Shown in pieces: positions 24,122 through 36,505 of a stretch of DNA of 64,000 nt. Both the position numbers and the translations under genes were made by a program. Where the stretch lies: positions 124,001 to 188,000 of the forward strand of contig NC_016474.1 of the NCBI RefSeq assembly GCF_000226095.1. The letters are read 5' to 3'. Position 1 is the first letter of the stretch, and every line of letters begins with the position of its first letter. The notes below the pieces were generated by a model that made no database searches, was not told the DNA's origin, and saw nothing but the letters and a program-made list of their open reading frames with translations. The DNA is from Thermothelomyces thermophilus ATCC 42464. Its lineage: Eukaryota; Ascomycota; Sordariomycetes; Sordariales; Chaetomiaceae.

Positions 24122-25839
24122 TTAATTATTATAGGGACTCGAGATCCCTATGCAAGTTAACCAACTTCTTGACTTAGCGGCATCGACGTATCCGTGCCAT
24201 TCTGTTTAAATATAAATATACCCGCCATGTCCGCACACTCCGCTCGCCATGCTGTTTGATCCTAGGAGCTTACGTTTGTCGTCTATCAGTATTAGTCTTC
24301 TGCTCTACTACATCACTCTTCTACCTAGCTACTAAGAGGCAACTACAGGCCGCTCGGCTCATATTGTCGATGTTGCAACTTGCCGGCGCCATGGTTACCC
24401 TTGAAAACATCACAGATGCCCTGAATAGGTGATTAGTGCAGCTAGTTAATAGGGATGATCCTTAACTTGGTAGTTTTATTGTTTGACCGCCACCTCGTCT
24501 GCCCTCGCTTCCTGTTCTTCCTCCTCTAGCAGACAGACAGTGGTACCCAAGTCCTTGCTGAGCTCACGTTTTGACCACATTCAGTCCTATGCATACCTCT
24601 TCAATCTCAGCTAATTAGTGGGAGCCTTGTCAAAGGTACCTAGCTTTCCTTGTCACCAAGGGGGTCGATGAGACGTTTGACTTGGCAACGACGATGAGAT
24701 GCAAGTTCTTGAGCTAGATTTTGTGTTGCTACACTCCAGACGAAATACTTGTAGATTGACATTTTCGGCCGGATAACTCGGGTTAATGTACGGATTAACT
24801 AGTAGGAAAGTGCTGTCGAAAATGCTCTGGGGCCGCTCAACAAGGTGAAAAATTCAGAATACGAGACCTCACTTGGGGAGGCTGCTTGGCGCCCTCGGAA
24901 ATTACGAGTGGCAGACGATCATCTTAAGGCAGGAGCTCTGAAACCTACGCAAAAAAGCTGGCTCGAATTTTCGAATACATTCGTGTGCAGGAGGCATCAG
25001 AACCAGACTCTGCTATTCCTGGCATGTGGTAGCAAGGTTTCAAGACAAGAACGGCTTCAAAGGAATGTATGCAGTGAGATTGAGCAACAGAATCGGAAAG
25101 CAGGAACGACAATACGCCGATGGTAGGGAGCTAAGCCGTATCAGGCTATTTAGACGAGACAGATTCGATCCGTCAGATGCCCTGCTTGCCGAACCTGCTT
25201 CTGCAGGCGGTCCAAGAGCGGGGCACAGAAGGTACGGGCGACTGGCTTGCGCAGTGCCAACGCTTTGAACCCTGGCTTGGGCGGGCTCCGCCGCTCCCCT
25301 TTTTCCACAGCAACGAACCCCCTTCGTTCCCTAAGCCTCGATTCTGCCGCACACCAACCGCGGAGCAACCAAACGACGGGCGCCGGGATCACGCCCAAAA
25401 CAGCCCCAAGCTCGATGACGGACTCGTGCCGCCCAGTCTCTCGTTGATGTATCCATCCCACTTTCGTTCACCCCCCACCTTCGCTCTATAATACTTCTTT
25501 TGCTGTTGACACGACTCACCACGCACCACGGCCCCCGACCGTTGAGGAACTAATCGTGCCACCTCGTCTCTTCTCGCATCGTTGCATCGTCGTATCGTCA
25601 TATCGTCACACCACCGCGCCATCGCACTATTCCGAGACCCTTTAGACCTCCGAGTCTTTCTACTCAAGTGTTTTTTTCGCCTCTTGCTGCCGCCGGAACG
25701 GGACAACTGCCGCCGACATCAGGTCCGGCTGCGGTTCTTGCAGGCTTTCCTCCGACTACTACCCCTCCCGCGAAGAAACTACCCTTCGGTTCGAGTCGCC
25801 GAACGGCGGGGGCCCTGACCGGCCTCAACCTCCGCAACC
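24122..25839. other. Upstream region of CHS7, no separate gene seen
   Basis: Single-copy-looking DNA between the copia element and CHS7. The first 700 bases have mixed composition. From about 25150 the sequence is GC- and pyrimidine-rich, like a fungal promoter and 5' UTR. Overlapping open frames at 24845-25967 lack family resemblance, a consistent frame or splice support. Confidence 0.55.
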
Positions 25840-26916
25840 ATGGGCTTCGGAGATTTCGACAGCATCTGCCGCATGGCACCACTGCCGCTATGCTCGTCCA
25901 TCGGCCCGATAACATCTATCGCGAGCGGCGTGGGGATAGAGCCGGACTGTTACGCGCGCAACATTGAGGTGGCCAACACCATGATCTTTCAAGGCGCCGC
26001 GAGCGCCATGCACATCGTGGCGCTGGTCATGACCGTCGTCATGGTGCTGCACGTACGGGGAAAGTTCACAGCAGTTGGTAAGGCAAAACCGGGCCCCTGT
26101 CGGGCGTGCCGTTGACAGACACACACGTACTGACCGGGCTTCCGTTTTCTCGCAGGCCGAAAGGAGATCCTTACCTTCTTCTACCTCTACATGCTCCTCA
26201 CCTTCCTCTCCCTCTGCGTCGACGCCGGCGTAGTACCACCGGGCTCGGGGCCCTATCCCTATTTCGTCGCCGTCCAGGCCGGGCTCAGCTCGGCGCTGGT
26301 GACCTGCTTGATGATCAACGGCTTCGTCGGCTTTCAGCTGTACGAGGACGGCACGCCGCTCTCGCTCTGGATGCTGCGGTTCTGCTCCGCCGCGGCCTTC
26401 GTCATCTCGTTCCTCGTGGCCCTGGCGACCTTCAAGACGTGGGCCGGGCTGGGTCCTACCAAGACGGTCGGGCTGTTTGTGGTGCTGTACCTGCTGAATG
26501 CGGTGCAGCTGTTCGTGTACGTGGTCCTGCAGATCCTCCTCGTGACGCGCACGCTGCAGGACCGCTGGCCTCTGGGCGACATCGCCTTTGGTGTTTTCTT
26601 CTTCGTCGCCGGCCAGGTCATCCTGTACGCCGCCAGCTCGCCCATCTGCAACGCCGTGAGCCACTACCTGGACGGCCTCTTCTTCGCCACGACGTGCAAC
26701 CTGCTCGCCGTCATGATGGTGTACAAGTACTGGGACTCGATCACTAAGGAGGATCTGGAGTTCTCGGTCGGCACCCGCATGAACAATTGGGAGGTTAAGG
26801 ACCTGCTCCCCGAGGAAGACCGCCGGGCCACCATGTACCACGACGACCCATACGGCCAATCAACGGCCTATGACACCCCATTTTCGCCCACTTCGAATAG
26901 GTATTCGAGGTACTAA
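25840..26916 (+). CDS. CHS7: Chitin synthase export chaperone Chs7
   Basis: ER membrane chaperone needed for export of class IV-type chitin synthase (Chs3 in yeast) to the cell surface. Two exons, 25840-26077 and 26156-26916, give 332 residues; the 78-bp intron has GTAAGG and CGCAG ends. The protein opens MGFGDFDSICRMAPLPLC, the family's conserved start. About seven hydrophobic segments follow, at roughly residues 48-70, 84-104, 115-140, 148-172, 182-206, 220-240 and 250-272. Conserved blocks include CYARNIEVANTMIFQG, SSPICNAVSHYLDG and FFATTCNLLAVMMVYKYWD. The C-terminal tail is polar and Tyr/Ser-rich, as expected for a cytosolic end. The start context CAACCATGG is good. Length matches the family. 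Confidence 0.95.
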
Positions 26917-28791
26917 GTCTTTTGAACCAAGCTTCGGTCCCGAATGGTTTGGGGGCCAGCGGCAAATGGTGGTGGTTGCCGCTGTGCCGCACCCCCCCCC
27001 CCCTCCCTGGCGTAGGAATGCGATGCAGTGCAATGACCATGTTCTATTTTTGTTTCATCAGCATCAGCGTGTTGGCTGTTTTCTTTCTGGCGTTGGGGTG
27101 GTTTTCTGAACGGGAAACGAATGGTTCACGGGACAAAGTAGCGGTTGTGGTTTTAATTAGCTTAATAAGTGGCGAGGGGGAGAGAAGTGCCGGTTTATGG
27201 TGTAGAGTGGTGGTACTCGACTTCCTTTGCTTGTGGTCTATTGCTGCTTGGACGCAATCTTCTACGCCTTTTTTTCTTTAATTCAATACAGCCGTATTCA
27301 CCAGTTAGCTTACCCTACTATTTCTGCTGCTGTAATGGGGCCCAACGGGGCGAAGCAGCGATTCATGAACTTGCGCCATGCAAGTTTGTGGCTATTTTTG
27401 TGTTGCGCTTGTTGGAACGGGCACCAATTCCACGTTAACATGGCTGGCCCAACCAGGCAGTGTTCAGTTTAGATGCAGCCAATAGCAAAAGAAGGGGACG
27501 CTTAAGTTTCCTTTCAATGTCGGTATTCCTGGCGAGCACGGCAGGATTTGATACTTGTGCAACCTTACAGTACCAACGCTCCAGAAACAGCAGCTAGATA
27601 GGTACGTGGGCTCAGTTTAAGGTATATTCTCCAGGTACTACTTCGTACTTACATGTAGCATAGATTGTCCTGCTTCTCCATCTTTCGACACCTGACGGGG
27701 TATGGTGGGCTCGCAAAAGAGCCCGAGATCCGCCCTGGTCTAGGATCCCCCTCGGCTCACCCACGCATAGGTGCTCAGGGGCTGGAACGGAAAACACCGA
27801 GTGCAATCAATCGTAATTCCCAGACATAGCCCGCGCCATCTCCGTCGCTCCCTCATAGTGACGCGTTCGCCATTTCACCATCAACGTTTCAGCCTGCCAA
27901 AATCGACGTCCGGGAAACTGAAACATCGCACTGCATGTCTGCAGGTGGAGGTAGGCATTTACTCTCTCCTATTTCTTTTTTTCTAAGTTTTTGTTTTGTT
28001 CATCCGTCCTTCTTTGAATTGAAAACTCCGCTTGACTGATGTGTGGCCTGCTGATCATGACAGGCCCAACATGAAGAATCCAACTGCCGATGCGAACAGA
28101 TAGACTGGCCAAGTTCCACTGACGAAATAATTATCTGCAGCCTATCCCGGCAAACATCGCGACAACCACCTGCACTTTGGCACTCCCTCGTGTCCGTAGC
28201 CCGTAGCCGTCTTCAGTCGGACGGGTCGCGCAACCCCAGATACCTCAAACGTCAATCCACCCGCTTCTTTCAACGGCTTTGGAAAAATCGCGTATCCGAT
28301 TCAGGCCGATTCGACCTGCCGCACCTCGAGTTCCTCTGGATCACTTTTTGTTCTCCGGTTCCCAAAGCGCGTCTGTTTCCACCAGGCGCGCCTTCCCCTT
28401 ATCGCCCACCTGCCTGGGCAGCCTAGCGCAGGAATTTCTTCGGCTGCCACTAAGTAGGTAATAGGTCGCAACTAGGCACAGTTACACTGGCATGCGACCC
28501 TTTTTTTAATTATTCCTGGCGGCGCCCCTCCCCCTCCCCCCCAAAATAGAATCCCGCTCTGACTGAGATAAAGGTCGATATTTACTTCAATTCATCTTTT
28601 GTCGGACTCTGGCCCTTTTGATTACCGATCACGCCGCTTACTGTGTCTCAATTCTCTGTCGGCACCGACCTAGTTCATCGCGCCGCAAACGTCATCTCTT
28701 ACTCATCCCACTTCAGTACACCCACTCATAATCCTTCATTCGTATCTCACCCCAGACGTTCAGTCCATCGCCGGCGGATCAACGGCATATT
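26917..28791. other. CHS7 3' flank and upstream region of the next gene
   Basis: No gene recognised. A C-run lies near 26992-27003. The short frames here do not resemble known proteins. The last 300 bases are pyrimidine-rich and probably hold the promoter and 5' UTR of the 28792 gene. Confidence 0.55.
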
Positions 28792-31700
28792 ATGGCGATT
28801 TCGTCCCCAGCGACCGCCGCAGCGCCGGCCGCAGCACCGTCACCACCATCATCATCAGCTGCACCATCATCAGAAGCACCATCAGCAACAGCAGCACCGC
28901 CGGCTGCATCTTCTGCCATGGCCAACTCCGTCGCCGAAAAGGAGACAGCCGCCGAACCGGATCCTGATCCCTGGCCGCAAATCGAGCACAACTACTTCAC
29001 CTCGATGCGCCTGCACCGCGAGCGAGAGGACGCCGCCCTCGCCGAGGCATACCACGCCAAGACGGACCCGCTGCGCCAGCGGCTCGTCGACAATTACAAC
29101 GCCCAGGCGGAGCTGCTGCGGCAGCTGCGGGCGCTGCGGGAGCAGTACGACACCGCCCAGGCCGAGCTGGGCGCGCTGGAGGAGGAGTGGCAGGTGCTCA
29201 TGGACGAGAAGAGGCGCGAGCGCGAGCGCGAGGACGAGGAGCGGCGCGCGTGGTTCCGCAAGTACCGGAGGGGCGGCCTGGCTTATCGTGGGGCCGGGGC
29301 TGCTACCGCGACCGCTACCGCTACTGCTACTGCTACTGCTACTGCTACTGCTACTGCAGCTGATGCTGATGCTGCTGCCAATGGTAGTGACGTGAATGGG
29401 CAAGGGAATGCCGAACGGGACGGCGAGCGGAGGAAAGTCGGGGATAGCCGGGTCGACGGTCTCGATAAGGGTGGAGAAGGGGAGGTCGAAGCTGAGGTTT
29501 CCAACGGACAGCAATCGCAGGCCCAGGCAAATGGGGAGGAGCAGAGGCGGGAGGAGAATGAGCCTGAGAGTGAGGGCAGTGGCGAAGAGCATGACAAGGG
29601 TGCCGTTGAGCAAGAGCAGAGAAACGGCATGGAAGTGGACGCGCAACCGAGTGCGCTCGCGAAGAGTGTGGAAGTCCTGGGCTTTGCTCAAGGCCGCGAG
29701 AAGGGGCAGGAACACCGACAACCTGCCAACGGGGATCGGGACGCGCCGGGCGTGCCATCGTCTGTGAACGATCACACGGAGAAGCCTCGGTTCGAGCCGG
29801 AGAAAATTGATGATGATAAGAGGGTATCTGATGGACAGGGAGACACTGTATCAGAAGACCGACCCACGAATGAGCACTCCTCGCCGCCTGTGGCTGGGCA
29901 AGGGGAAGGGGAGTCCCGGACAGTCGAGGCATTGAGGGCGGATGAGCGCGCCAAAAGCTCGCTAGCCGAGAGGAACACGGCGGAAGCTGTGCCCTCGGTT
30001 CCCCCCGGCAAAAGCATCGAAATGGACAGCTCTGAAACTGTCAATGGGGCTGACCTTCCCCGACGCATCGTATCACCACCAACGACCGAGGCCGGATCTC
30101 CTGTTGAGTCGCGAATGCGGGATCAACAACCAGAGAGTGCAGAACCAACCGCAGATGCTCAGCAGGGAGGAATCGAGCTTACCCAAAATGCTTCAAGAGT
30201 TGAAATATCTGGCATCAACGGGACAGTTGGGAGAAGGGATGGGGATGGGGATGTGGAAATGCCGGACGCCCAAATACGGCCGGAGAACGATACAAACGGT
30301 GCACTGGGCAACGATAGGCCCCAAGCTGCGTCGGCTGCTCTTGGAGCCCCAGCCTCCCCCTCCTCGTCATCCGAGCTGAGCTCGCGCAATACGACCCCCG
30401 AACTGGACACCCCAGTATACTTGGGCAGGGATCCGAGCCCGTCCGAGACACCAGAACAGAAGTCCTTAGGGAACATTGAAATCCTCGGGGAGTCAGGCGA
30501 TCCGATTGGGCGAGTAAAGGCAGAAGACTTTGGAAACAGTGTAATGAGCCGCATTGTCCAATTGCCGGTCAAACGGCCGGTCCAGATCCGCTCTGGCCGC
30601 AAGTTCACTACCGACGATCTCGACGCCGTCGAGCGTCCGGAACCAGGCAATGCTAGACCGTCCAGATTCGTTAGCCTTTTTGTCCAGGCAACAGGTGAGC
30701 TGCAAGCCCGGCCCTGCTTGGACTGCACTGCCGACGGCGGTCCCTACTTGGACTGTGTCATGGTCGATGATCCCGAGTTCCCTCGGTGCGGAAACTGCGA
30801 GTGGAATCAGCGGTGTTGCCAAGGAGGCACTACGGAGCGCCCTTCTGATTCGCGCCAAAACCTCACGAGCAAGCCGCCGGCGGATTCGCCTACCAAGAGG
30901 CGCGCGTCAAGCAGCGGCCCCACGGCTATAGACCCCGCAGCAGAGAATCGAGAGAGCAGGGAAGAGTTGAAGCCCTCGACCAGCAACTCGGACGGACGAG
31001 ATAGCAGGGAAGCGGCCACGAAGAAGGGCCCGCGGAAGTCGCTTCCGGGTAGTCGAAATGTACCGCTGCCATCGACCCCTTCAACATCCTTCCAGGATGA
31101 AGGTGAACTGCTGCCCGAGATCACCAAGGACGTCCTTTCTCTCAAGCATGACGGGGTTGTGTTTACAGATCCGCCCATTATGCGCGGCGTGCCACTGGCC
31201 AAGATCTCGCCAGAGCACCCCTATTGGGAGCCCGACTGGAAGCCGCTCGAGGAGATCGTGGAGCCGGTGTGGCAGAAACACCAGGAAAGGTATGACCAGC
31301 TCGAAAGGTCGGGAACGACGTACCGTGACAAGCACTTGGCGAACCGAGACGCGAAGCGCGGCCGCCTCATTCTCAAGTTCCTGGAGGAGGGCGAGTTGCA
31401 CCCGTACCAACTGGTCGGGAAACAATGGATCAATCACAGGCTCACCAACTACGATACGCTCTACCGGCTGGCGCAACTGCTGACTGACGAGCTGCCCAAG
31501 ATGAATCTGGACGTCACCCCGTCGGAATGGCTACGCCACCGGCTGCACGAGTTGTATCTGGAGCACGGGGACAAGCTCGACGTGGCCAACTGGATAAGGA
31601 GAGCGTACCACGACCGCAAGATCGAACAACTCCGGTTGAAGAACGGCTTTCCCCGCGTCGGGCGCCCGCCGGCTCACGCATCCAAGAGCACGGAGCCCGG

Positions 31701-32687
31701 CGGTAGCAGTAAGAAGGCGACGGGGCCGCGGTCGCTGAAGCGCAAAGACCCGCACCAAACGCCAGAGTCGACACCGAGCAAGTCAAAGACGGGCAGCACG
31801 TTGAGAGAATCCCCTTCGGTAGCATCGGATGCAGGGTCGTCATCGGCAGCGGCAACAGCAAAGACAGGGGGGCCAGGGCAGCAGCCCAAACCGAAGAAGA
31901 TCAAGATCATCACGAGCCAGCCCCAGCTCCAACCCAGCAGCAAGCCCCCATCGACCAAGGCTCCCAAGATCATTTTGAACAGCCCGTATCCGCCATCCGC
32001 CACCAGCGACAAGGCGCCCGCTTTGAAGGGCAGCCGGGCTGCAGCCAAGGGGAAGGAAGACGACCAGGGCTCGGCGCTCGAATACGACGGATACACCTCG
32101 AGCGACTCCATCAGCGGCGACACGCTGCACGTCAACGACTGGCGGCTGCACCAGGTCAAGACGCGCACGTTTGCGACCAACCCGCAAGTGACGCAGTACT
32201 GGCACTGGGTGACGGAACAGAAGGAGCACAACCTGATCGAGCACCAGGTGCTCGAGTCGGTGGGGCCGCCGGTCAAGTGGTCCATCTTCAAGAGGCCGTA
32301 CAATTTCCACCTGAAGCTGCCCGACATCCAGGAGGTGTCGTTCGCGAGGGCCAGTAACAGGGTGGTGGTGACGCATCGCAAGGGGAGGGACGGTAAGGAC
32401 CTGGCTCCGCGGGGAGACATTATGGCCGAGTTCAAGCGGGACAGGACGAAACGCAGGTTCTTGACCTTCCTGCGTCGGGATAAAGGAGTCAAGGTTATCG
32501 AGCTGTCGAGGTAGGTTTTTTGCAAGAGGGTTCTTTTTTCTCTTTTTTCCCCTTGTTTCCTTGTTTCTCCATCTGTGTGATCATGGTTGGCAATGGATGC
32601 TAATGCCGCGCTTTGCACAGGGAGGCGATCGAGGCCAAGTGGAATTCTCTCTCTCCCGAGACTCTCCCTGGCCCGGACTCGGATTAG
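28792..32687 (+). CDS. Large DUF3716-like Cys-cluster protein, probably nuclear (function unknown)
   Basis: Two exons, 28792-32510 and 32621-32687, give 1261 residues. The 110-bp intron (GTAGGT ... GCTAAT ... CACAG) joins LSR to a 22-residue end, EAIEAKWNSLSPETLPGPDSD; without the splice the frame stops at TAG 32512. The N-terminus is Ala/Pro/Ser-rich, then a charged coiled-coil-like stretch (about 60-150), an Ala-Thr repeat (about 171-190) and a long acidic, disordered part. Six or seven Cys at 642, 645, 655, 666, 669 and 675/676 form a CxxC-C-CxxC-C cluster of the fungal DUF3716 type (recalled, not searched). A Trp/His-rich segment (about 800-960), a Lys/Pro-rich linker and a conserved-looking C-terminal domain (about 1110-1240, NDWRLHQVKTRTF, YWHWV) follow. 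A second ATG at 28918 (GCCATGG) could be the true start. Chromatin or DNA binding is only a guess from basic and Cys-rich segments. Confidence 0.85.
29303..29360 (+). repeat. GCTACT-type coding microsatellite
   Basis: A run of ACCGCT/ACTGCT hexamers inside the DUF3716-like gene encodes alternating Ala-Thr, followed by a short GATGCT-type Ala-Asp run. The length is a multiple of three, so the frame tolerates changes in repeat number. Confidence 0.8.
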
Positions 32688-33665
32688 CTTCGCAAGGCCC
32701 TCTGAAAGGGCGAAGGCGTAGGCGTTTTGCTGAGCCTACTCCAGGGATGCGGATTGCGACATCATTGCTCTCTTGCATTCTTTATTTCTTAATTGTGTCA
32801 ATTGTGTCAGTTGTTTCGTGTCGAGTGTCCTATATGGCTTATATATGACGAGTTTGAGCGGGACGGCCCACAGGAGGAAGGACACTCGTTCAAGGAAATC
32901 GTAGCATTTTTTTTATAGATACCCGGTGCACAGAGTTTGGCGTCGGGAAAGTGCTTTACCACCATTTCATTGCCCCCCCCCCCCCCCCCCAACCCCACCC
33001 TGTCTTTCCTTTGTATTCTTGCTACTTTCAAGGAGGGCTGGTCAAGGCTGGGAAAGAGGGCTGGATGGCTCCGATCCCAGTATGTGTTGGTGATTCTGCT
33101 CTTGTCTGAGAATGCAAATGTTGGGGGGGAAAGGCGGTCCTCAGGTACTGTACGTTAAGCCAGTGTTACAAGCTATGTATGTATATATAACCCGCAATCA
33201 TAAATTGGACGCCGATTATGCGCACTGCAGTGTAGCCTTCTTTGCCTTCTTTGCATACTTGTTCCTTTCACAGCCCATTCGTCTCGGATGAGTGGCAGGC
33301 CATGGGGGTGGGTGCGACGCGGGCGCCTGGGAAGAGGTCCCAGGTTGCTTCAGTGGAGTTCTAGGGATCTTTAGTGTGCCCTCAAGGGGGAGAAGATCTT
33401 AGCCAGGGGTTCCATGCCCGTGCCTTCCTGGCGAGCGTGCAGGCAAAGGCGGTGTGCGCGGCAGGTGGCAGAAAGGTGACTTCGGAAGATGCCGCCAAAA
33501 TTTCCCAAAGGCTCCAATCGTAAACGATGACAAGTGAACCACACCACGCCCGGCGCCCGGCAGCGACGAGAATCGACACGAGCCAAACCCGCGACATCGA
33601 GTCTCACGGCGCAAAAAAAGGTGCAGCCCCGCCCCGACGTCGTCCCGCCCACCACTATCGCCAAG
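32688..33665. other. Intergenic: 3' flank of the 28792 gene and promoter of the bS6m gene
   Basis: No gene seen. It contains an 18-base C run (32973-32990) and a compact region upstream of the ribosomal-protein start. Confidence 0.6.
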
Positions 33666-34280
33666 ATGTTGTACGAGACGATTGGCATTGTGCGTATTCC
33701 CCGGTCAGAACGCGAGCGACAGAGAGCAATTGGGGCGAGCGAAGCTGACACACACAACCATTGCGGTTTCCAATCCAGGTCCGCCCGGGCAATCTGAAGG
33801 AAGTGAAAGAGTGAGTGCGCACCTATTTAACCCCCCCCCCCTCTCCCGCCTCATCAGAGTCTTGACCACTCTTTTTTCTTTTTTCTTTTTTTTTTTTTTT
33901 TTTTTCATCCTTCCAACCCCTCTTTCGCTCATCGCGCGCGCTAACGACTGCCCGGCCACCCGTCTGCCGTTGTTTCTCATTTGTTTAGAATCGTCCTTAC
34001 CGCCGGCCAGCTAATCCTCCGCCAGGGTGGCGTCATCCGCGACGTGGCCAACTGGGGCGTCTTCCACCTGCCGCGCGCCATCTCGCACAACCAGACGCGC
34101 TACACGCGCGGCCACTACTTCGTCCTGCGCTACGACGCCGGCGTCGCCACGCACCAGGACGTCACCAAGACCCTCCGGCTCGACCCGCGCGTCATCCGCT
34201 CCGGCGGCGTCAAGCTCGGCGACGGCAAGCTCGAGACCCTGAGCAAGTTTGGGGCGGTGCAGTGGAAGAACATGGAGTGA
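33666..34280 (+). CDS. MRP17: Mitochondrial small-subunit ribosomal protein bS6m
   Basis: Mitochondrial counterpart of bacterial S6, a small-subunit protein of the mitoribosome. Three exons, 33666-33689, 33779-33810 and 33989-34280, give 115 residues. The first exon is only 24 nt (MLYETIGI) and the second 32 nt (VRPGNLKEVKE); all splice joints keep the frame (GTGCGT/CCAG, GTGAGT/TTTAG). Family signatures are MLYE.IGIVRP, TAGQLILRQGGVIRDVANWGVFHLPR, HYFVLRYDA and LRLDPRVIR. The length fits fungal S6m. Intron 2 (178 bp) carries a C run and a long pyrimidine tract (33872-33905). The symbol follows the yeast orthologue. Confidence 0.93.
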
Positions 34281-35441
34281 ATATCTTTGCTACTTTCCTC
34301 CCTGTCTGGGTCCGGTTCATTCGGCCTTTTTGTCGTTTCCGATCTAGACGGGGGGGGGGGGGGGGGGGGAAGGAGTGGAAGGAAAAGGAGGATGGCTTTC
34401 CATCCGATTGCGATGGGATGCGGTATGATGCGAACGAAGAAGCCCCCAGACCTTGGCCTTCTGATAAGGATGGACACGGCAGATTCAGCAATAAGAACAG
34501 CAGCTGAGGGAGAACGACGGACTTGGTTCTTCTGAGCCTGGCCGGGAGTTCAAAGAGCAAATTGGAAAGCAAGGAATACGATTGCGGTGCCGGACAAGGC
34601 TCCGAAATGTCTTGGGCCTTCGGTTCAAGAAGAACCCGCCCACAACAGGTTTGGGACAGCAGGACGGGATGGAGCTGTACGATTAGACGCTGTACGGTAC
34701 GTGTATGTACACATGATAGATTGACTTGGCTCTGGCATGACTGGGGACTGCGAGATGTACAACAAACAATCACATGTCTCTCCACGGGCCCTTGGGTTCA
34801 GAGTATCATCGCCTTCGGGGCTGAGCAAGAAGTCAAGGCAAAAATGGGCAAGAAGAGGTGAGTTACTGCTTGGCAAGCATCCAGAGTTACATTAGCCTGT
34901 CCCGCGCACAATTTATTCTTCCCGGACACGAGCTCGGCCTTATTTACACCATCGCTGTCTCCCGGTCCTGGTCCGATTCAGGGGGGGCAAAAGCCCAGCT
35001 AACCCGGCCTCGCTTTGGCGATGTCTCGGTCAAGCATATTACGACGCTGTGAGGGTACTTTACATGTATGTACAGTACATCAACCACCTAGGGCTGTAAC
35101 GTAGTATTTTCTCATTAGATACTCAAGCCAATCCGGTGACCCCCACCCAAGCAGAGCCGAATCCTGTCCCTAGCCCATTGCAGGTGACCAACATACGGCT
35201 GCACGAGGAGGCTCTCTGTTCGTTTCTTTATACTCGACTTCAGATCAAGTACAACCTGAGGGCATCGAGATCTATAGACAATCGAGCGGATACGTATGCG
35301 TATGTCCTGTCCCATGCACAATCTTGCCCGCCGTACCAGAAGAGTGGGCATTGAGGGAGAAAACCACTTCCTTCCTCTGTCTCATCTACGTCCACACGCC
35401 GTCATAGCAAAAAGAGATGGGCCTCAACACCGGGAGCCCGG
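34281..35441. other. Region between convergent genes
   Basis: 3' flanks of the bS6m gene and DCN1, which converge. A 20-base G run lies at 34350-34369. Short frames on both strands have no family resemblance. Confidence 0.6.
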
Positions 35442-36505
35442 TTACTCCACTACCATGCTCTCGCCATTATTGGCATTCGGGACGATACCCTTCTCCTTGC
35501 ACCAGATCACAAACTCGTCAATGAGCCCCGGCCACGCCTGTTCCTCCGACCAGAAGCTCAGCGTCTCGTCTTGCATCGACTTGGCCGCAAACAGCCGCGT
35601 CTGTGTCCACAAATCTTTGCTGACGGTCCGCTTGTACTCAACTTCCTCTTCCCCGTCGCTGTTGACCTTGACGACGCCAAATTTCTCCTTGAGAAAGCGC
35701 GTCCATGCGCCCAGCCAGTCCACATGAGCCGACCGCCACGGATTCTTGTCCGGAACGTACAGGCCCTCCCAGAAACCCACAGCAACCGCCATGGTAATCG
35801 CCTTTTGCCCCGGTTCGCGGCCAACCTGGAACGCGAAGTCGTAAATCGTCTTGAAGTAGTTGGGGTCCGTCAGCGCCTGGGCGATGCGCGCGTGCACGAG
35901 TTGGCGCTGGCCTGCCCAGTCGGGAGTCACGCGGCCGCTGCCGCCAGAGGCGGCAATGACATCTGCCCAGCCGTCGACGAACCCAGCGCGCGTGATGATG
36001 CCGATTGACTCGGCCCGCACAATCTCGAGAACGACGAAGAGCTCATAGCTGGCCGGATTGACGTTTAGTCTCTCGAGATAGGCCATGCACTGCTCGGCGC
36101 CGATCTCCGCCACGGGTTCCAAGTCGTCTCGTGCCTTGTCTTCTTCTGTTGGAAAAAGAAAGAGGAGGGTGAGCGAGAGCACCCTTACCCAGGTGAGCTT
36201 TGTGGTACAAACATACCCGAAATGAGCTCATCAAACAGCTTGTTTAGCTGTGCCTTGGTTCCCGCGTCGGCCTTCCTGTTGGCCCCATGGTTTTGTGTGT
36301 CATTGTAATACCTGCCCAAGGACCAGCCTAGTCAGATTCCTGGCCTCGAAAGACCCGCCGAAAGAGCAGAGCCAACAGAAGTCAAACATAAATAACAGGA
36401 CAAGAACGGCATGGGGTCGGACCTTGCCGCCTCCTGGGCTTTCGTGTAGGGTTTCTGGGCTGCGGCCGACCCGCCTGTCGCCCTCTTCTTGCCAGCTTTC
36501 GGCAT
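35442..36505 (-). CDS. DCN1: Dcn1-like neddylation factor (PONY domain)
   Basis: Scaffold-type E3 that promotes attachment of Nedd8/Rub1 to cullins. Three exons on the minus strand, 36505-36423, 36311-36217 and 36145-35442, give 293 residues. The joints read QEAA|RYYNDTQ and ELIS|EEDKARDD, and the introns are 111 and 71 bp. The N-terminal piece MPKAGKKRATGGSAAAQKPY is the basic start common in filamentous fungi. The PONY region spans about residues 60-275, with YELFVVLEIVRAESIGIITRAGFVDGW, FKTIYDFAFQVGREPGQKAI, WRSAHVDWLGAWTRFL and TVSKDLWTQTRLFA. No N-terminal UBA domain is obvious. Upstream in-frame ATGs (36751, for example) would add a low-complexity extension; I prefer 36505 from family length and sequence. 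Confidence 0.9.

Noticed and set aside
25177-25967. Several overlapping open frames upstream of CHS7
   Set aside because: Low-complexity, overlapping on both strands, no family resemblance; better explained as promoter and 5' UTR.
29283-29932. Minus-strand open frames inside the DUF3716-like gene
   Set aside because: They mirror the Ala-Thr repeat and the GC-rich codon use of the long plus-strand gene; no domain is seen.
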